From positions 32,278,839 through 32,342,838 of the forward strand of contig NC_065919.1 of NCBI RefSeq assembly GCF_024586455.1: 64,000 nucleotides of DNA. Reading direction: 5' to 3'. The stretch comes from Bactrocera neohumeralis (taxonomy: Eukaryota > Arthropoda > Insecta > Diptera > Tephritidae). Below the pieces are notes generated by a model that had not been told where the DNA came from, did not search any database, and worked only from the letters and a program-made list of their open reading frames with translations. The position numbers and the translations under genes were made by a program. Below are positions 1-11,998 of this stretch, in pieces (positions within the stretch are counted from its first letter, which is position 1; every line of letters starts with the position of its first letter).

Positions 1-785
1 GATCATTAGGCATGCTTTCGTCCGACCATTTTTTACAAAGAAGCTGATGCATGCTCCTTATCAGTTCGCCGCCGCCGTGTTTGAATAGCTCGGTCGGCAA
101 TCCATAGGTCCCGCCGCTTTCTTGTTCTTGTTATTGGAACGTCTGCTCCGTCGTATTCGATTGGGGAGTCGGGTTCACCTTCTCCTGGTGTTATGCTTTC
201 ATTGCCAATAAGCAATGTGTCCCTTCCATAATTTTATTATGCTCTGGACATCAGTCACTAGATCACCTAAGGGGCTTCTACAAGAGTATGTCTCTCTCTT
301 CTTTTTGTGCAAATGCGTCTCGCTTCCCTCTTTAACTCTCGGTATCTATCCCATACCGCACGTGTTGCGGTCGATCGTAACTTTGCGAGGTTGGCAGTGT
401 GTTTTCTCTCAACTGCGGCACGGCATTCCTCGTCGTACCAGCTGTTCTTTTGCATTTTCCGAAAACCAATGGTTCCGGATGCAGCTGTACGCAAGGAGCT
501 TGAAATGCCGTCCCACAGTTCTATTATACCGAGTTGTTACCGAGTGCTCTCAGAGAGCAGGAGTGCAAGTCGAGTAGAAAATCGTTCCTCTATCTGTTGT
601 GATTGTAGCTTCTCGACATCGAAGCTTCCTTGTGTTTGTTGACGTGCGTATTTTTCTGCACAGAGGCGGGTGCGTATCTTGGCTGCAACAAGATAGTGGA
701 CCGAATGGATGTTAGGACCTCGAAGCGTACGCACGTCTAAAGTACTGTAGACGTGTCTTCCATCTATCACAACATGTGTATTAGT
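1..785 (-). pseudogene. RTE/BovB-like LINE fragment: endonuclease end, linker and start of reverse transcriptase
   Basis: Read on the minus strand, about 770-650 gives the end of an APE-type endonuclease (VLDVRT-like segment, then HYLVAAKIRTRLC). About 494-267 gives the basic linker typical of these elements (WYDEECRAAVERKHTA, then RYRELKREARR). About 115-1 reads GLPTELFKHGGGELIRS followed by MHQLLCKKW, which matches the start of the reverse transcriptase of RTE-type LINEs annotated as craniofacial development protein 2-like. The pieces lie in different frames and part of the linker to RT region is missing, so this is a dead copy that continues past the left edge. The usual SDH catalytic triplet of the endonuclease reads SVH here. 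The family call is from recognition, not from a search. Confidence 0.8.
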
Positions 786-1042
786 TGTGAGTTAATTCGG
801 ATGATAATGTTAATGCGTCCCGAAACTTAATTTTTAATTCGCTATATATATGTACGTGTAAATAACAGAAAGATTAAAATTATTATTTCTGAATTTTGAG
901 AGTCAAATTTTTTATTATGTTAATATACTACATAAGTACATATGTGCCCCAAAATTGCAATAAAATTGTCAGCTTTATTCATTGCTTACTTTGTCTGTTG
1001 TTGCCGCTAAGATTAGAGGTGTTTTTATGAGTTCGTTAACTC
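786..1042. other. AT-rich spacer
   Basis: Short AT-rich interval between a LINE fragment and a mariner fragment. I see no gene or clear repeat. Confidence 0.5.
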
Positions 1043-1261
1043 TTGGCCCCAGAAGATACTGTAACGATGCCAAAGCCTCCATATTTGCCAAATATGGCTG
1101 CGTGTGACTTTTTTCTATTACCAAAAATTAAGAGAACCTCAAAGGCACGTTGTTTCACAACCATAGATGACATTAAAAGCGCATCGCTAAAAGAACAAAA
1201 GGCAATCCCAAAAATCGTGTTTGAGAAGTGTTTCGACGATTGGAAGAAGGGCATAATGTAG
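1043..1261 (+). pseudogene. mariner transposase C-terminal fragment
   Basis: The 72-residue frame contains MAACDFFLLPKIKR, then FTTIDDIKSASLKEQKAIPK and FEKCFDDWKKG. This is the C-terminal end of a mariner-family (DD34D) transposase. The last catalytic Asp (in AACDFF) is kept, but the normal SPDLAPCD context is altered to LPNMAACD and all upstream transposase sequence is absent. No terminal inverted repeats were recognised. It is a relic; the mirrored minus-strand frame is a shadow. Confidence 0.8.
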
Positions 1262-1991
1262 AATGGGGACTACAACATCATTACCTAGACAAATGATAAA
1301 TATTGTTTAAAAAAAAAAAACAAAATTGTTTGCAATTAATCGAACAAAGTAAGCTTAAACTTGAAATCAGGAGGCTGACAAAACGATCTGATGTGAAGAC
1401 TACGAACATTTCAAACTCTGTTTACTAAAGCAACTATTATATGAGTACAAATGTTAGTTTTTAGACTGCATACATATGTATGTACATACATATGTGTGTA
1501 TGCAGAAAAGAAGATGAATATATTTATGCCACCATTTGTATATACTTAAGTAATATATGGTAGATAATAGTGAACCTTTGATTATATTGCAGTGTCTTTT
1601 ATTCTTTGCAATTCTCCTTTTTTGCGTTCATAAAAATTCATTTTTATGGTTGCTTTTATCAGTAATTGTAAGCCACTAACGCTTATATCACCCCTAATCC
1701 AGATATGAGGGTGGCAAATCATGAACACTAACATACAATGGCTGATGAGTTTTAGTATCATATTTTTGGTTTAATGTTTTATGACGCATATTTTTAGTGA
1801 GACCATATTTTGGTTTTGTCGTTTCCGCAATAATTCGGTATATTATTCTTTATTTGATGTAAGATAAATAACAAATAAAGCCAAAGTTTTCCATACAATG
1901 TTATAAAAATAAATAAGACTATGTATGCATGTATGGGCTGTGCGGGTAGCTTTGGGCTTTAATAATTATTATCTATGAATATGTAGTATAT
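1262..1991. other. AT-rich interval, no gene seen
   Basis: Contains an A tract (about 1310-1320) just after the mariner relic and a palindromic ACATACATATGT-type cluster near 1470-1500. No coding or structured feature is supported. Confidence 0.5.
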
Positions 1992-2003
1992 TAGGGTGCT
2001 TCA
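1992..2003 (+). repeat. Solo terminal repeat TAGGGTGCTTCA
   Basis: This 12-mer matches the terminal inverted repeat of the small element at 31325-31507. The matching right end is not present nearby, so it is either a broken copy or the outer edge of the foldback that follows. Confidence 0.45.
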
Positions 2004-2105
2004 ACGGGGCTCTAAACCCGATTTTTCCACGAATTGCACATTTTTTTGTATATATCTCATAAATGACAGGAGCTATAGAAAAAATGTACACAACAAATTT
2101 GTAGG

Positions 2106-2329
2106 AAATTTTATTTGCTATAAAAAAGGTTCGAGGTCAAAATCGCTATCATTAATACTTCTCGAGATATTCGGCTTTATACGTAAGCCTTTATAGAATT
2201 TTCATAAATGGTATGTAATAAAAAATCTATGAAAATCCCAAACAGCCTTACTTAAAAAGTCGAATATCTCGAGAAGTATTAATGATAGCGATTTTGACCT
2301 TTGATCTTTTTCGTAGCAAATAAAATTTA
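2106..2329. repeat. Long foldback (inverted repeat) element
   Basis: Two arms of about 85 bases face each other. The core is a perfect 39-base inverted repeat: 2135-2173 (begins GGTCAAAATCGCTATC) against 2261-2299 (ends GATAGCGATTTTGACC). Outside the core the arms remain about 80-85% complementary out to 2106 and 2329. The 50-base centre contains a further small inverted pair (ATTTTCATA/TATGAAAAT). Transcribed on either strand it would fold into an almost continuous hairpin. No target-site duplication was found. Confidence 0.85.
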
Positions 2330-2676
2330 TTTATATATAACGTATCGAGAAATTATTATGCGTTATTAATTATGCTTTTATTGAAACTGTTTTCGATTAT
2401 AGGTAAGTACATATGTATGTAAATTAATCAATGAAAACATTCATATACATATATGTACATATGTGTGTATATGTTTTTTTGTTGTTCTCTTAAAACTTTT
2501 TGTAATATATCACATCAAATCAAAATAAAAACTATAACTTTATAAAAGACGTAACAAATTAATCAAAAATATTTCAAAATGGGCTCCTTTGCAGATTTCA
2601 CTAAAATATGGACAGTCCCACGCCCATTGTTCAATTATGACTCCGTTCCAATGGGGCGCTTTCTTACTATCTTATA

Positions 2677-3332
2677 CTATGTTCGGACCGACAACGAAAA
2701 CGTGTTTTCGTGGAAGAAACTGGTTTTCGTACGAAAACTTGTGTTTTCGTCCATGTAAAATCTGTCAAACGAAAACACAGTTTTCGCTGAAAACTACTTG
2801 AAAACTTACATTCAACCCATTATAATCGGTGCCTGCTCTAGTTTAATCGATGTTTTTGGAAGACATATTTTGCCGGCCCTAAATCGTCACTTGATATTTG
2901 TCTACTTTCCATATACAGATACAGCTGTGACTTGATATTCTCATAATAGGGGGATTATCTTGCTCTTGCAAAACCTTGCCCTGTGCAGAAATTGCAGAAT
3001 TTCTCTCCTGGTGCAACGGCACAACAACAAACACACGCAGAAAATTTTTTGAAATGGCTGTAAAATATGTCAGACCAAAACCCATGTTCATTTTCGTGCC
3101 GTCATACATATATCACTAGATTCTACAATGGGTACTCTCTTGGCCTTGCATATTTCGGTATAGGATTTTTGCATTTTGTGTCATCGTGCAATCTTGCAAT
3201 AACAAGAGAATGCCGTTATTGATAGTTGTCAGTGAAAACTCATCGAAAACACACATTGTCGGTCCGAACGAATTAGATTCCACAACATACAAATGTGTTT
3301 TCAAAATGTTTTCAATGTCGGTCCGAACATAG
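2677..3332. mobile_element. Non-autonomous TIR element (about 656 bp)
   Basis: The ends are perfect inverted repeats: CTATGTTCGGACCGACA at the left and TGTCGGTCCGAACATAG at the right. Both are flanked by TATA, so the target duplication is TA or TATA. A second internal copy of TTGTCGGTCCGAAC lies at about 3257-3270. The left and right 150 bases are rich in GAAAAC and GTTTTC words. No transposase is encoded; the short frames inside are spurious. The superfamily is uncertain; a TA-type target suggests a Tc1/mariner-like relation. Confidence 0.8.
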
Positions 3333-3337
3333 TATAA

Positions 3338-4347
3338 ATTATAAAATTTTTCTGGTCTGGCGCATTACTTACTACAAGTAGATTATCGCATTTTTAGTAG
3401 TTTTCAACATAACCGTTATATGGGGACATGCTTATAATCTGGTTTAACCAATTTTCACAGAAGTTTTCAAAAAAAAGTGATTTATTTTTAGCAAGTTTGG
3501 TCGAAATAGGTTAAGCGATTACATGGGTTCCTTCGGGTAAAACAGCCTTTTGCACCGTTTAAAGACAGCGCACTTAGCCTAGCTAGCCTCGAGCGTACAA
3601 GTTCTCAAGGCTACATCTTCGAAACTATTACTCGGATCAACTTGAAAATTTAGGAAATATTCTAGAGGTGATGTAGAATTTAATAAGACAATCAAAAAAT
3701 CGATTTCTTGAAAATTCAGGTGATAAGGACGAAAAACATGCAATCCGTTTATGGGAGTGTTCTTAATATTTTGACCAAACTTAAACTTGGTTGACTAAAT
3801 TAAATTGTGTATTTACTTATACATACATATGTACGAGTATATCCATATACAAGTATGTATGTAATTATGTTATTTTGTATGACCAGCGTAAATTTCTAAA
3901 TTACTTAAGCGATTGCAAAAAAATTTAGCACCCTGTGTTAAGTTTGATCCAACTTAAAATATACATATGTAGAACAGTTAATATCTAAATTATGTTAAAC
4001 GACAAAACAATCAATAAATTAAATTATATTATATTTAAAGTCATAAGCGTACGTTCAAATTTCATGTATGAATTATTTCAATATTTTATTACTGCAAGAA
4101 TACTGAATATTGCTATTGAAGAAAGTGTTTTTTCTTGGACGCAGCATGTGAAAACAGTAAAACCAGTAACTATATCGGCAATAACATTTTCGTTATGTAA
4201 CTAAATAATATTTTCACTATATTAAATAGTTTATTACAATAATAAAAATGTACACCAACATTTTAACAGCATTTTAACAGCAGTAAGTTGGATTATGTTT
4301 TAATACGAAAAATGATTTTTAAATAAAAAATTAAAAGATCTTCAAAA
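3338..4347. other. AT-rich interval, no gene seen
   Basis: Unremarkable AT-rich sequence between two transposons. It may include the left flank of the Tc1-like element, whose left inverted repeat I could not identify. Confidence 0.4.
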
Positions 4348-5351
4348 ATGAGAAAAACGCCAACTGATATTGAAAATAATGTGATAAATTTGTTGCAAAA
4401 TAATTATTCATGCCGTAAAATTGCTAAAAAATTAAATTTAAGTAAATCCACAGTAAATGATATAAAAAACGACGAAATGTACAATAACTTGCAATAATAA
4501 CCAAGGTCGACCAAGACTACTTTCTGATGGTGATGCCCGGCAGATTGAACGTTTGCTACATAATAAACGACACCAAGACCCCGAAAAATGCTGCAAAAAG
4601 TATTGGTAAGGATGTCAGTTCCTGGACGGTTAGACACGCATTAAATAGAATTGGTTTAGTAGCCAGTGTGAAAAAGAAAAAGCCAGCACTTTCCGATAGA
4701 AATGTGAAAAGACGCCTTCATTTCTGTAAAACCACAAAAATTGAACAGTAGATGACTGGAAACGGGTTATTTGGAGCGACGAAACTAAAGTCAACCGATA
4801 CCAGTCTGATGGAAATGAATACTATTGACATAGGCCGCAGAAGCGCATCCAAAAGCTCCATGTGAAGGAAATGATGAAACATGGCGGCGGTAGTATAATG
4901 GTGTGGGGGTGTTTTACTTGGTGGAACATTGGACCTTTGGTGAGAATCCAAGGTATAATGAAGAAGGAGGATTACCTGAATATTCTACAAACAAATTTAC
5001 CAGAATTTGTTGACGAGAGTGCTTATCCAACCGAAGAAGTTGTTTTTCAGCAAGACGGGGATCCAGCACACGGCCAAAATAGTTAAAAGCTGGCTACAAA
5101 ACCAAACTTTTGGGACAATGGAATGGCCTGCACAAAGCCCAGACCTGAATCCTATAGAAAATTTATGGGCTATTGTGAAAAGAAGGCTGGGAGCATATGA
5201 AAACCCACCAAAAAATGTTGACGAGCTTTGGGAGAGAATACAACATGAATGGCGAGCTCTTGACCGTGATATCATCCAAAAGTTGGTGGAGAGTATGCCA
5301 AAACGTATTGAAAGCGTAATTAGAAATAAAGATCTTTGGACGAAATATTAA
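4348..5351 (+). pseudogene. Tc1-like transposase (DD34E), frameshifted
   Basis: An ATG at 4348 opens an N-terminal helix-turn-helix (KLNLSKSTVNDI) that stops after 49 codons. The protein continues in other frames: GRPRLLSDGDARQIERLL, then NAAKSIGKDVSSWTVRHAL. The catalytic core follows: VIWSDETK (first Asp), GGGSIMVWGCF, FQQDGDPAH (second Asp) and SPDLNPIENLW (Glu). Counting across the break near 5070 leaves 34 residues between the second Asp and the Glu, as in Tc1-family enzymes. Breaks lie near 4495, 4583, 4745 and 5070, and one stop falls before HRPQKR. The C-terminal 114 residues are well preserved. The copy is dead but fairly young. Confidence 0.9.
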
Positions 5352-5390
5352 ATTGGCAACGTTAATTGGTTTCAACAAACAAACAGCAAA

Positions 5391-5587
5391 CAGTGCAAAA
5401 GTGTCCGAATAGTGAATTTTTTGTTTTTTTAATTTTTTTATTTTTTGAAGCAATTTATATGACTTTTTGTGCTTTATAATTTAGAAAAATGTTCAATTAA
5501 ATAAAAAAATACATATATCTGATAACATACCTATATTTGAATTAATTTCATTACCTTACTTCCTTAGTGCAAAACATCCGGACAGTT
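5391..5587. repeat. Paired direct repeats at the right end of the Tc1-like element
   Basis: CAGTGCAAAAGTGTCCGAAT (5391) and AGTGCAAAACATCCGGACAG (5566) are imperfect direct repeats about 175 bases apart, just past the transposase stop. Two direct repeats within one terminal region is the IR/DR arrangement of several Tc1-like transposons. The matching left end was not found. Confidence 0.55.
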
Positions 5588-7929
5588 TAGCTTCCCACGT
5601 ATGTATGTATATTGTGACGGTATACAAAATTGGTAATAATTCGCTCCTGAATATACTTTAATCATGTCAAGAATCGATTATTAATCGACTTCGACTACTG
5701 AAGATCGATTCCGAAAAATCGATTATTTTACGAGAAAACTCGATTCTCGAGTAGAATCGGAATCGAGTTTACCATCCCTACTGGCAGCCATCGCGTGCAC
5801 ATATAATAACCTCCGCACAATAACCACCACAAAAAAAATGATTTTTTTCCATGTTATTTATATGGAAAATAGAAAATTTGAAAGAGGCACCTCTTAATAT
5901 TAATATTAAGAGCTCATCGTTTGAGTGACTTTCTTTTTCACATTTTCGAAAGTTTTTAGCCTGTTTTTTAGTTGAAAGAAAAGGTTGACACAGAAAGACA
6001 CACCCTAATTCATATGTATGTATGTAGGATATATGTATATACATATGTAAGTATGCAAAATTTTATGTACGTAATTTTTCGATTATTTAATTGTATGTAT
6101 GATTTAATGTTCGTCCTTACGTCTGAACATACATTCATATGTGTGTGTAAAAGTATATAAGACAGTAGTATTATTGTTCACATATGTACATACGTTTGTA
6201 ATAGCACCAAAACCAAACATCTACGATGGACATAAATGGGAATTTTTCGCGCCAACGCGCTTACAACAGGGTATTACATTACTGAAGCTTAGATCTATCC
6301 AATTCCATGCTTTCCTTAATAGTTGTTCGTTCCGTTTTCATTTCAACGCCAATCTCTATTCGAAACAAAACACAAACTTTACACTTTGGTGATCCCTGTG
6401 GCGAGGATTTTGGTGAACAATTACAAAAAAATGTATACAAAAAAGATCAATATACATGTAAATATGTACATATGTATGTACTTACATATATAATAAGTAT
6501 GTACGAGTGCATTTACATTAAAGTGAGCATTTTGATTATGTTTAAAAATCCGAATTATTTAAAACATTTTGCACGGCCAGCGAGGTGTCGCTGAAGACCG
6601 AGTGGACACACTTAGGGTGTAGATAACGGCCAACTGCATATACCGAACGCAATGGTCAACCGAATGGGTTTGCGAGTGCAGGAGTGCATGACCCCTTGTC
6701 AACGAAGTAACAATAAAAGCAGAAATAATGTGACCTTATAAATTTCCGCAACTTCGCACCAATTGCTGCGAAATCGGGGTCAGCCGTGGCGAGAAACACA
6801 AAGAGAAAAATTAAACATTTAACAAAAATTCAAATGATCCTTTCCCTAAATTTTCAACATTTATTTTGCTTTATGTCCATGGGTGTGTAAGCATGTGTAT
6901 GTGTATTGCGTACGATCCTACACGGTCTCAGAGGTCACGTATAAGAAGCTGTAAAAGAAATTCAACACTTTAGGGGTGGAAATTAACGGATGATCATAAT
7001 GCAACTGCCACAGCCGCAATTGTTGTGCTATATCTGGTAGAGATGACCCGGTTAGCTGGCGCTCGATTTTAAATTTATTACCTTTTTTGATTTTACTATG
7101 TCCATTTACATACATACATATGTACAAATATATTTACAATCCCTTTGTTATGCTGATAGCAGTTGTAAGAGCTAGGAAACCCCTAGCGCTTTTGGCAACA
7201 ATTTTAACGGAATCAAAAATATTTGCTGTATATACATACATACTATGTATATGCAATCTACTTTTTGATATAAGTATTAACAGTTTTGATCCCGAAATGC
7301 ACACAATTTACACAGGGCAGACATAAAATATGATGTGTATACATATAATATACACATATACATATGAAGGTAAATAGGTGCGATTGAAAATGGTAATGCG
7401 TTTATTCATATACGAGGGATCTTATAAAATGGATTTTGAAAAATTTAAGAATTTACATTGGTTCACACAATTTGCCCAATTAAAACAGTGAACTCTACGA
7501 AAATATCAATTATTAAAGTCAATTATTTTTTTCCTTTTTGGTATATTGCAAACCTCATTTCTTTACAAAAAAACCCTGACAGCTCTTAGTTAGTCTCTGA
7601 CCTTCGCTGTTTTATTATAAAAAAAAATATTTTATGCGCTCATCAATAAAAGTTGGAAGCTGATCTACTTACTATTGTACCGTTAAAACTAATACAATAC
7701 GAATAATAAAACAATATTTGCACCTATTACAAACTTTTTAAGTTGATATTTTAGTCGATTCTTCCTAGATACATAAGTATGTATGTACATATGTATACGT
7801 ATGTTTATGTTATTTATGCATATTTATGCATGTGAGAAGCGAAAAGGAGCTGCCTTAATGCCGTGATGTCTCAATTTGGTATCCCCCCAAAACTAACACA
7901 GCTGTGTAAACTGACGTTGAGCAATAACA
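5588..7929. other. Non-coding interval
   Basis: No gene is supported. It holds a dense cluster of TCGAT words at about 5660-5770, many ATACATATGTA-type palindromes, and a less AT-rich, apparently unique block at about 6590-7080 that could be conserved regulatory DNA. Short frames here are spurious. Confidence 0.4.
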
Positions 7930-9226
7930 AACGGTACTATTAAAAACTACTAAAAGCGTGAAAAATCAATAACTAAATACGCCAGGGGCATTAAATTTTA
8001 CCACCGAGATGATATGAGGGAGCTCTATGGGAGCTGGTGTGAAAATTGGACGATGGGCGTGGCACCGCCCACTTTTTGGTGAAATCCCATATCTCGGCAC
8101 CCGCCCAACCGATTTCGACAAAATTTAGTACCTACGTGGTATTCTTTTCTTTTATTTTTATGTCACATTGTGAATATGGACAAAATCGGACAACAATCAC
8201 GCCTACTTTTCATATAGCACAATTTTAAATTCCACTTGATTCGTTTAGTTTCCAGTAGACAAATCAAGAAGCAATTATTATAACGGGATACAACTTTGCA
8301 CTAATAATGTCTTTAGTCTGTGCCACCTTATGACCAGAAATTGTTTAAATCCAATAATAAATATTTAGACTCAAGTAACTATAGCTGACTTTTGATCGAA
8401 TATGTCGGTCAATGTGTGTTATATATAAAAATTAATGCATACTCCTTCTATTATAATGGTAGGTCTGTATGTCAAAATTGGGTTGAATCGGACCAATACT
8501 TCCCTTAGCCCAAATATACTCAATATAAAGATTTTTGAACTTCGGGGTGACTTTGTACCGCATATATCGACCAATATGTGAGTAATCCAAATGAAAATAA
8601 GAGAGCCTGTTTTATTCATAACAATCTAACTGTGTGCCTAAAATAAATAAATTGAAGCGAAAACTTGGCCTAGTCCCTATATACATACATATGTATGTAT
8701 GTATGTAACTAATATCAGGATTTTCGAACAAACTGCTGACTTTAGTCTATATGATTGGTTTTACTAATGTGATCAAGTTGAAAGGTGAATTTTTAATTTA
8801 TACTTTGCGTGTTTTTCTGTAAGTTGGTAATACTGTTAGTGACATCTATGCTAAATTTCAAAATATTCATTAGTATTTGAGATACGTGTCGTTTTGTGAG
8901 GCTCTAAAAGTGAATTCCTCGACTTTTACTATGTCTGAATTTATTGAACAAAGAAGTACGATAATCACCATCTCATACTGCATTGGTTATTCGTGATCTT
9001 TTCGCCACATTTTCAACTAATATCGTTCCGCAAGCACCGCATTCGCCTGATTTACCTTCGTGTAACTTCTGGCTATTCAGCAAATTCACATGACCCCTCC
9101 GAGGATACCGTTTTGACTCAATTGAGGATAAAAAAGCTGAATCGTATTTCCCTTGCTTTGATTCTTGCAAGTTGCAAGAGTATAAAATGTTTGGTTGCAC
9201 CCGAACTTAACCCTTTCTTACTTGTT
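7930..9226 (+). repeat. mini-me-like repeat (family A), left-truncated
   Basis: The copy begins at about 7933 within the motif AAAACTACTAAAAGCG and contains GGGCGTGGCACCGCCCACTT. It ends with GTTGCAAGAGTATAAAATG, the hairpin TTGGTTGCACCCGAA and the tail CTTACTTGTT. The same sentences recur in at least a dozen other places in this window. The left part with the GTCY tract is missing. Confidence 0.75.
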
Positions 9227-9544
9227 CTTAATTAATTTTTTTACGTCCCTCATTTTTTTCCATAAACCAAAAATTCTGCTGCTCTATTTCTTATTTCTTT
9301 TCGATTACAGTTAACTCTTCCTTGTATTTCTGAAAACATAACAAAATCATAAAGAAATTTACTTAACCCATTAACGACGAATGTACTATATGCTTGAGAA
9401 GAACCTTTAATCGTTTTGTGTCGTTAGTAGGTCAGTTTAAACAAGTTAGCAGAGCAAAGCAACCGCGTTTAGTTTCGTTTGTTGTACGAAGCTAAAAAAA
9501 TTAGTAAGGAAAGGCTATGTATACTACAATTTCACACTTTCCAG
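9227..9544. other. AT-rich spacer between repeats
   Basis: Nothing recognisable beyond ordinary AT-rich sequence. Confidence 0.4.
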
Positions 9545-10328
9545 GACAAAAGCCTGGGAAATACCTTAAGGTGAAAAACGTAAACCAAGGGATCGGAATC
9601 CAATCAATTACCACCATATTTGGCATAAGGTTTGTTAGATTTTGACGTTCTCATATTAGGTATGTACATACATATATAGAAGATGGTATTGACCCGATCT
9701 TATCTATTTTTTGTCAATATTACATGAATTTAAAAGGTCAAAGACCAATAAAATACTCCTAAGGTGTATTCACGGTCCCTCACATAGCATCACCAATCAT
9801 ATGGTGTAAGGTCGCAAGGTGATCGAAAATCTTGACATTAATTAAATAGGGGCTAGGTCAAGTTTTCGCTCAATTTTACCCATTTTAAGTACAAAAATAC
9901 ACTTTTGTGAGTAAAACACGCTCTCTCAATTTTAATCGTTTTATTAGGTATATGGGGGCTAAAACAGTGTTATTATCTCACACATTGACCGATATTTTCA
10001 GTAAAAAGTCATTTTTAAGTACTGAGTCCACATATTCATTACCTAGGGGCTTGAACAGTTTTGGTTCGATTTGGACACATTTAGTCATAAGGTGCCACAA
10101 CTCAAAGAACTATTCGTGGAAAGTCGTCCTTACCATATACCATGTTTCATTAACATGTCTCAATTTTTACTCAAGTTACAACTTGTACGAACGGACGGAC
10201 AGACAGACCGTCAGTCGGTATATATAACTCTATATCTAACTCGATTAGTTTTAGGTTCTACATACAACCTTTAGGTGAACAAAACTATTATATGTACTTT
10301 GTAGCAGCATGTTGCAAGAGTATAAAAA
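9545..10328 (-). repeat. mini-me-like repeat (family A), reverse
   Basis: Reverse-oriented copy. It contains CGGACGGACAGACAGAC (the GTCY tract on the minus strand), a short TA-rich run, CTCGATTAGTTTTAGG, and the hairpin end GCAGCATGTTGCAAGAGTAT. Frames through the tract give the recurrent peptide TDGQTDRQ, which is a repeat signature and not a protein. Confidence 0.75.
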
Positions 10329-10489
10329 TAGAAGATGCCAAACTGAGTTTGTGTAATAAAAATTGTTAAGTTTTTTATACAATGGTGTTATGTTTAGTGC
10401 AGAAAATAGCATTTACAAAAAACTTGTATATTTTTTGTGCTCAATGTATATAATCAGACATATTACTTATGTATATATGTATGTATGTT

Positions 10490-11115
10490 CCCAGGGGTTT
10501 GAACAGTTTTGGTTCGATTTGGACACTTTTTGGCCATAAGGTGGCATATTTCAAAGGCCCTATACGTGCAAAGTTTTATCTCGTTAAATTGATTGCTTCC
10601 TGATTTGTATACAGGAAAGTAAAGGAATCAAATGTAATTCAAAATTGTCTTATGAACGTTGGTGTGGTTGTATTCTGACTTCAATTATTTTTACACTATA
10701 ATATAGGACCGTCAGTAGAATGTTATATTTCGAGTTTGGTTGAAACCGGTCGGGCGGGTCTCGAGATATGTGACCTCACCTAAAAATGGGTGGAGCCACG
10801 CTCTAATGCCTTTGGCGTATGTAGTGTGGGCTTTTAGTAGTTTTTAACAGTACCGTTATAGTGGGGGGGTTTATCTTCCGAGTTTATCTGTTTTCACACT
10901 TACCATAGGAGTTATCATAGTATTTGTGTTAGACGAATTTGGTTGTTGCAGTTTTAATGGTTTAGAAAATATCTACATTAAACCTCTTAGAGGGCGGGAC
11001 CTCGCCCAATTTTTCAAAATTTTTTTGCCTATTACTATTCGATTGGTATTAGGTGAAACATACAACCGTTACATGAACGAAACTAATTGTAGCAACATGT
11101 TGCAAGAGCATAAAT
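10490..11115 (-). repeat. mini-me-like repeat (family A), reverse, internally deleted
   Basis: Starts with CAGGGGTTTGAACAGTTTTGG, shared with the preceding copy. It includes TTTTAGTAGTTTTTAACAGT and ends with AACATGTTGCAAGAGCAT. The microsatellite tract is missing through an internal deletion. Confidence 0.65.
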
Positions 11116-11839
11116 GTAGGCACTAGTCTTTTGGAGTCACCAGAAACTGTTGTCAGTTCGCAGATATTCTAGAACTGAGAACAGAAAACTGGTATGGGTC
11201 GGGTTGACAGGATGGACCGAAATGTTATTGCTTACCAGCTAAAAAATGGCGCAGATGTCAAGGAAATGGGAAATGGTGAAATCTCACGAAATAGACCGTA
11301 ACCTTATATTTGTATCGTTATGTCTCAGTAAAAATAGATCGTTTAAAGTGGGACAAAAACGAAGTCGTGCGATTAAAATTAAATAAAGAAAATAATAAAA
11401 TCCATTTTGGTTTCATTCATTTAGTGTATTAAAAGTAAGCATGACATTCCAGGGTTAATCACATCCAGCTTAATAGAGCGAAATAGAAAATTTCGTACTT
11501 TCAATTGATTTTATACCAATATATCAAATTTACGGAGTTTATATCATACCTCTTTTATGTTAACTAGGTTGAATTAAACGTAAATATCGCGGACATAAAC
11601 CAGAATATTTATCTAAAACTTAGATATGACCTATAATTTAATTTAAAAATAAATAAATTCCTTCACGGATTTCACAATTCTCACTTTAAATATATTGTCG
11701 TGACATGTCGCTACAGAGTGGCATCGAGATGACAAGACGAGTTGAATTGAATAAGTTCGGGTAAATTTATATGATTTTAAAATAAATATTTCAGACACAC
11801 GGCAAAATAAATTATTAAAATATTTAATTTGATACTTGA

Positions 11840-11998
11840 AAATAGCGATATTATAAAATGTTCGGTTACAACACAACTTAATTGTTTAATTTAAAGTTGT
11901 GCTAACGCTTGAAAGTGTTTTCCCGGCTTTGTACGTCGCAAGATATGAGAGCATGAAATGTTCGGTTACTCACAAACTAAGGCTTCCTTACTTGTTTA
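11840..11998 (+). repeat. Two tail fragments of family A
   Basis: AAATGTTCGGTTACA at about 11857 and AAATGTTCGGTTACT at about 11956, the second followed by CTTCCTTACTTGTTT, are right-terminal pieces of the mini-me-like family about 100 bases apart. Confidence 0.5.

Noticed and set aside
215..642. + strand frames of 111-120 codons
   Set aside because: Mirror frames of the minus-strand LINE fragment.
9907..10274. Frames with TDGQTDRQ
   Set aside because: Translation of the GTCY microsatellite tract; the same peptide appears in every copy of the repeat.
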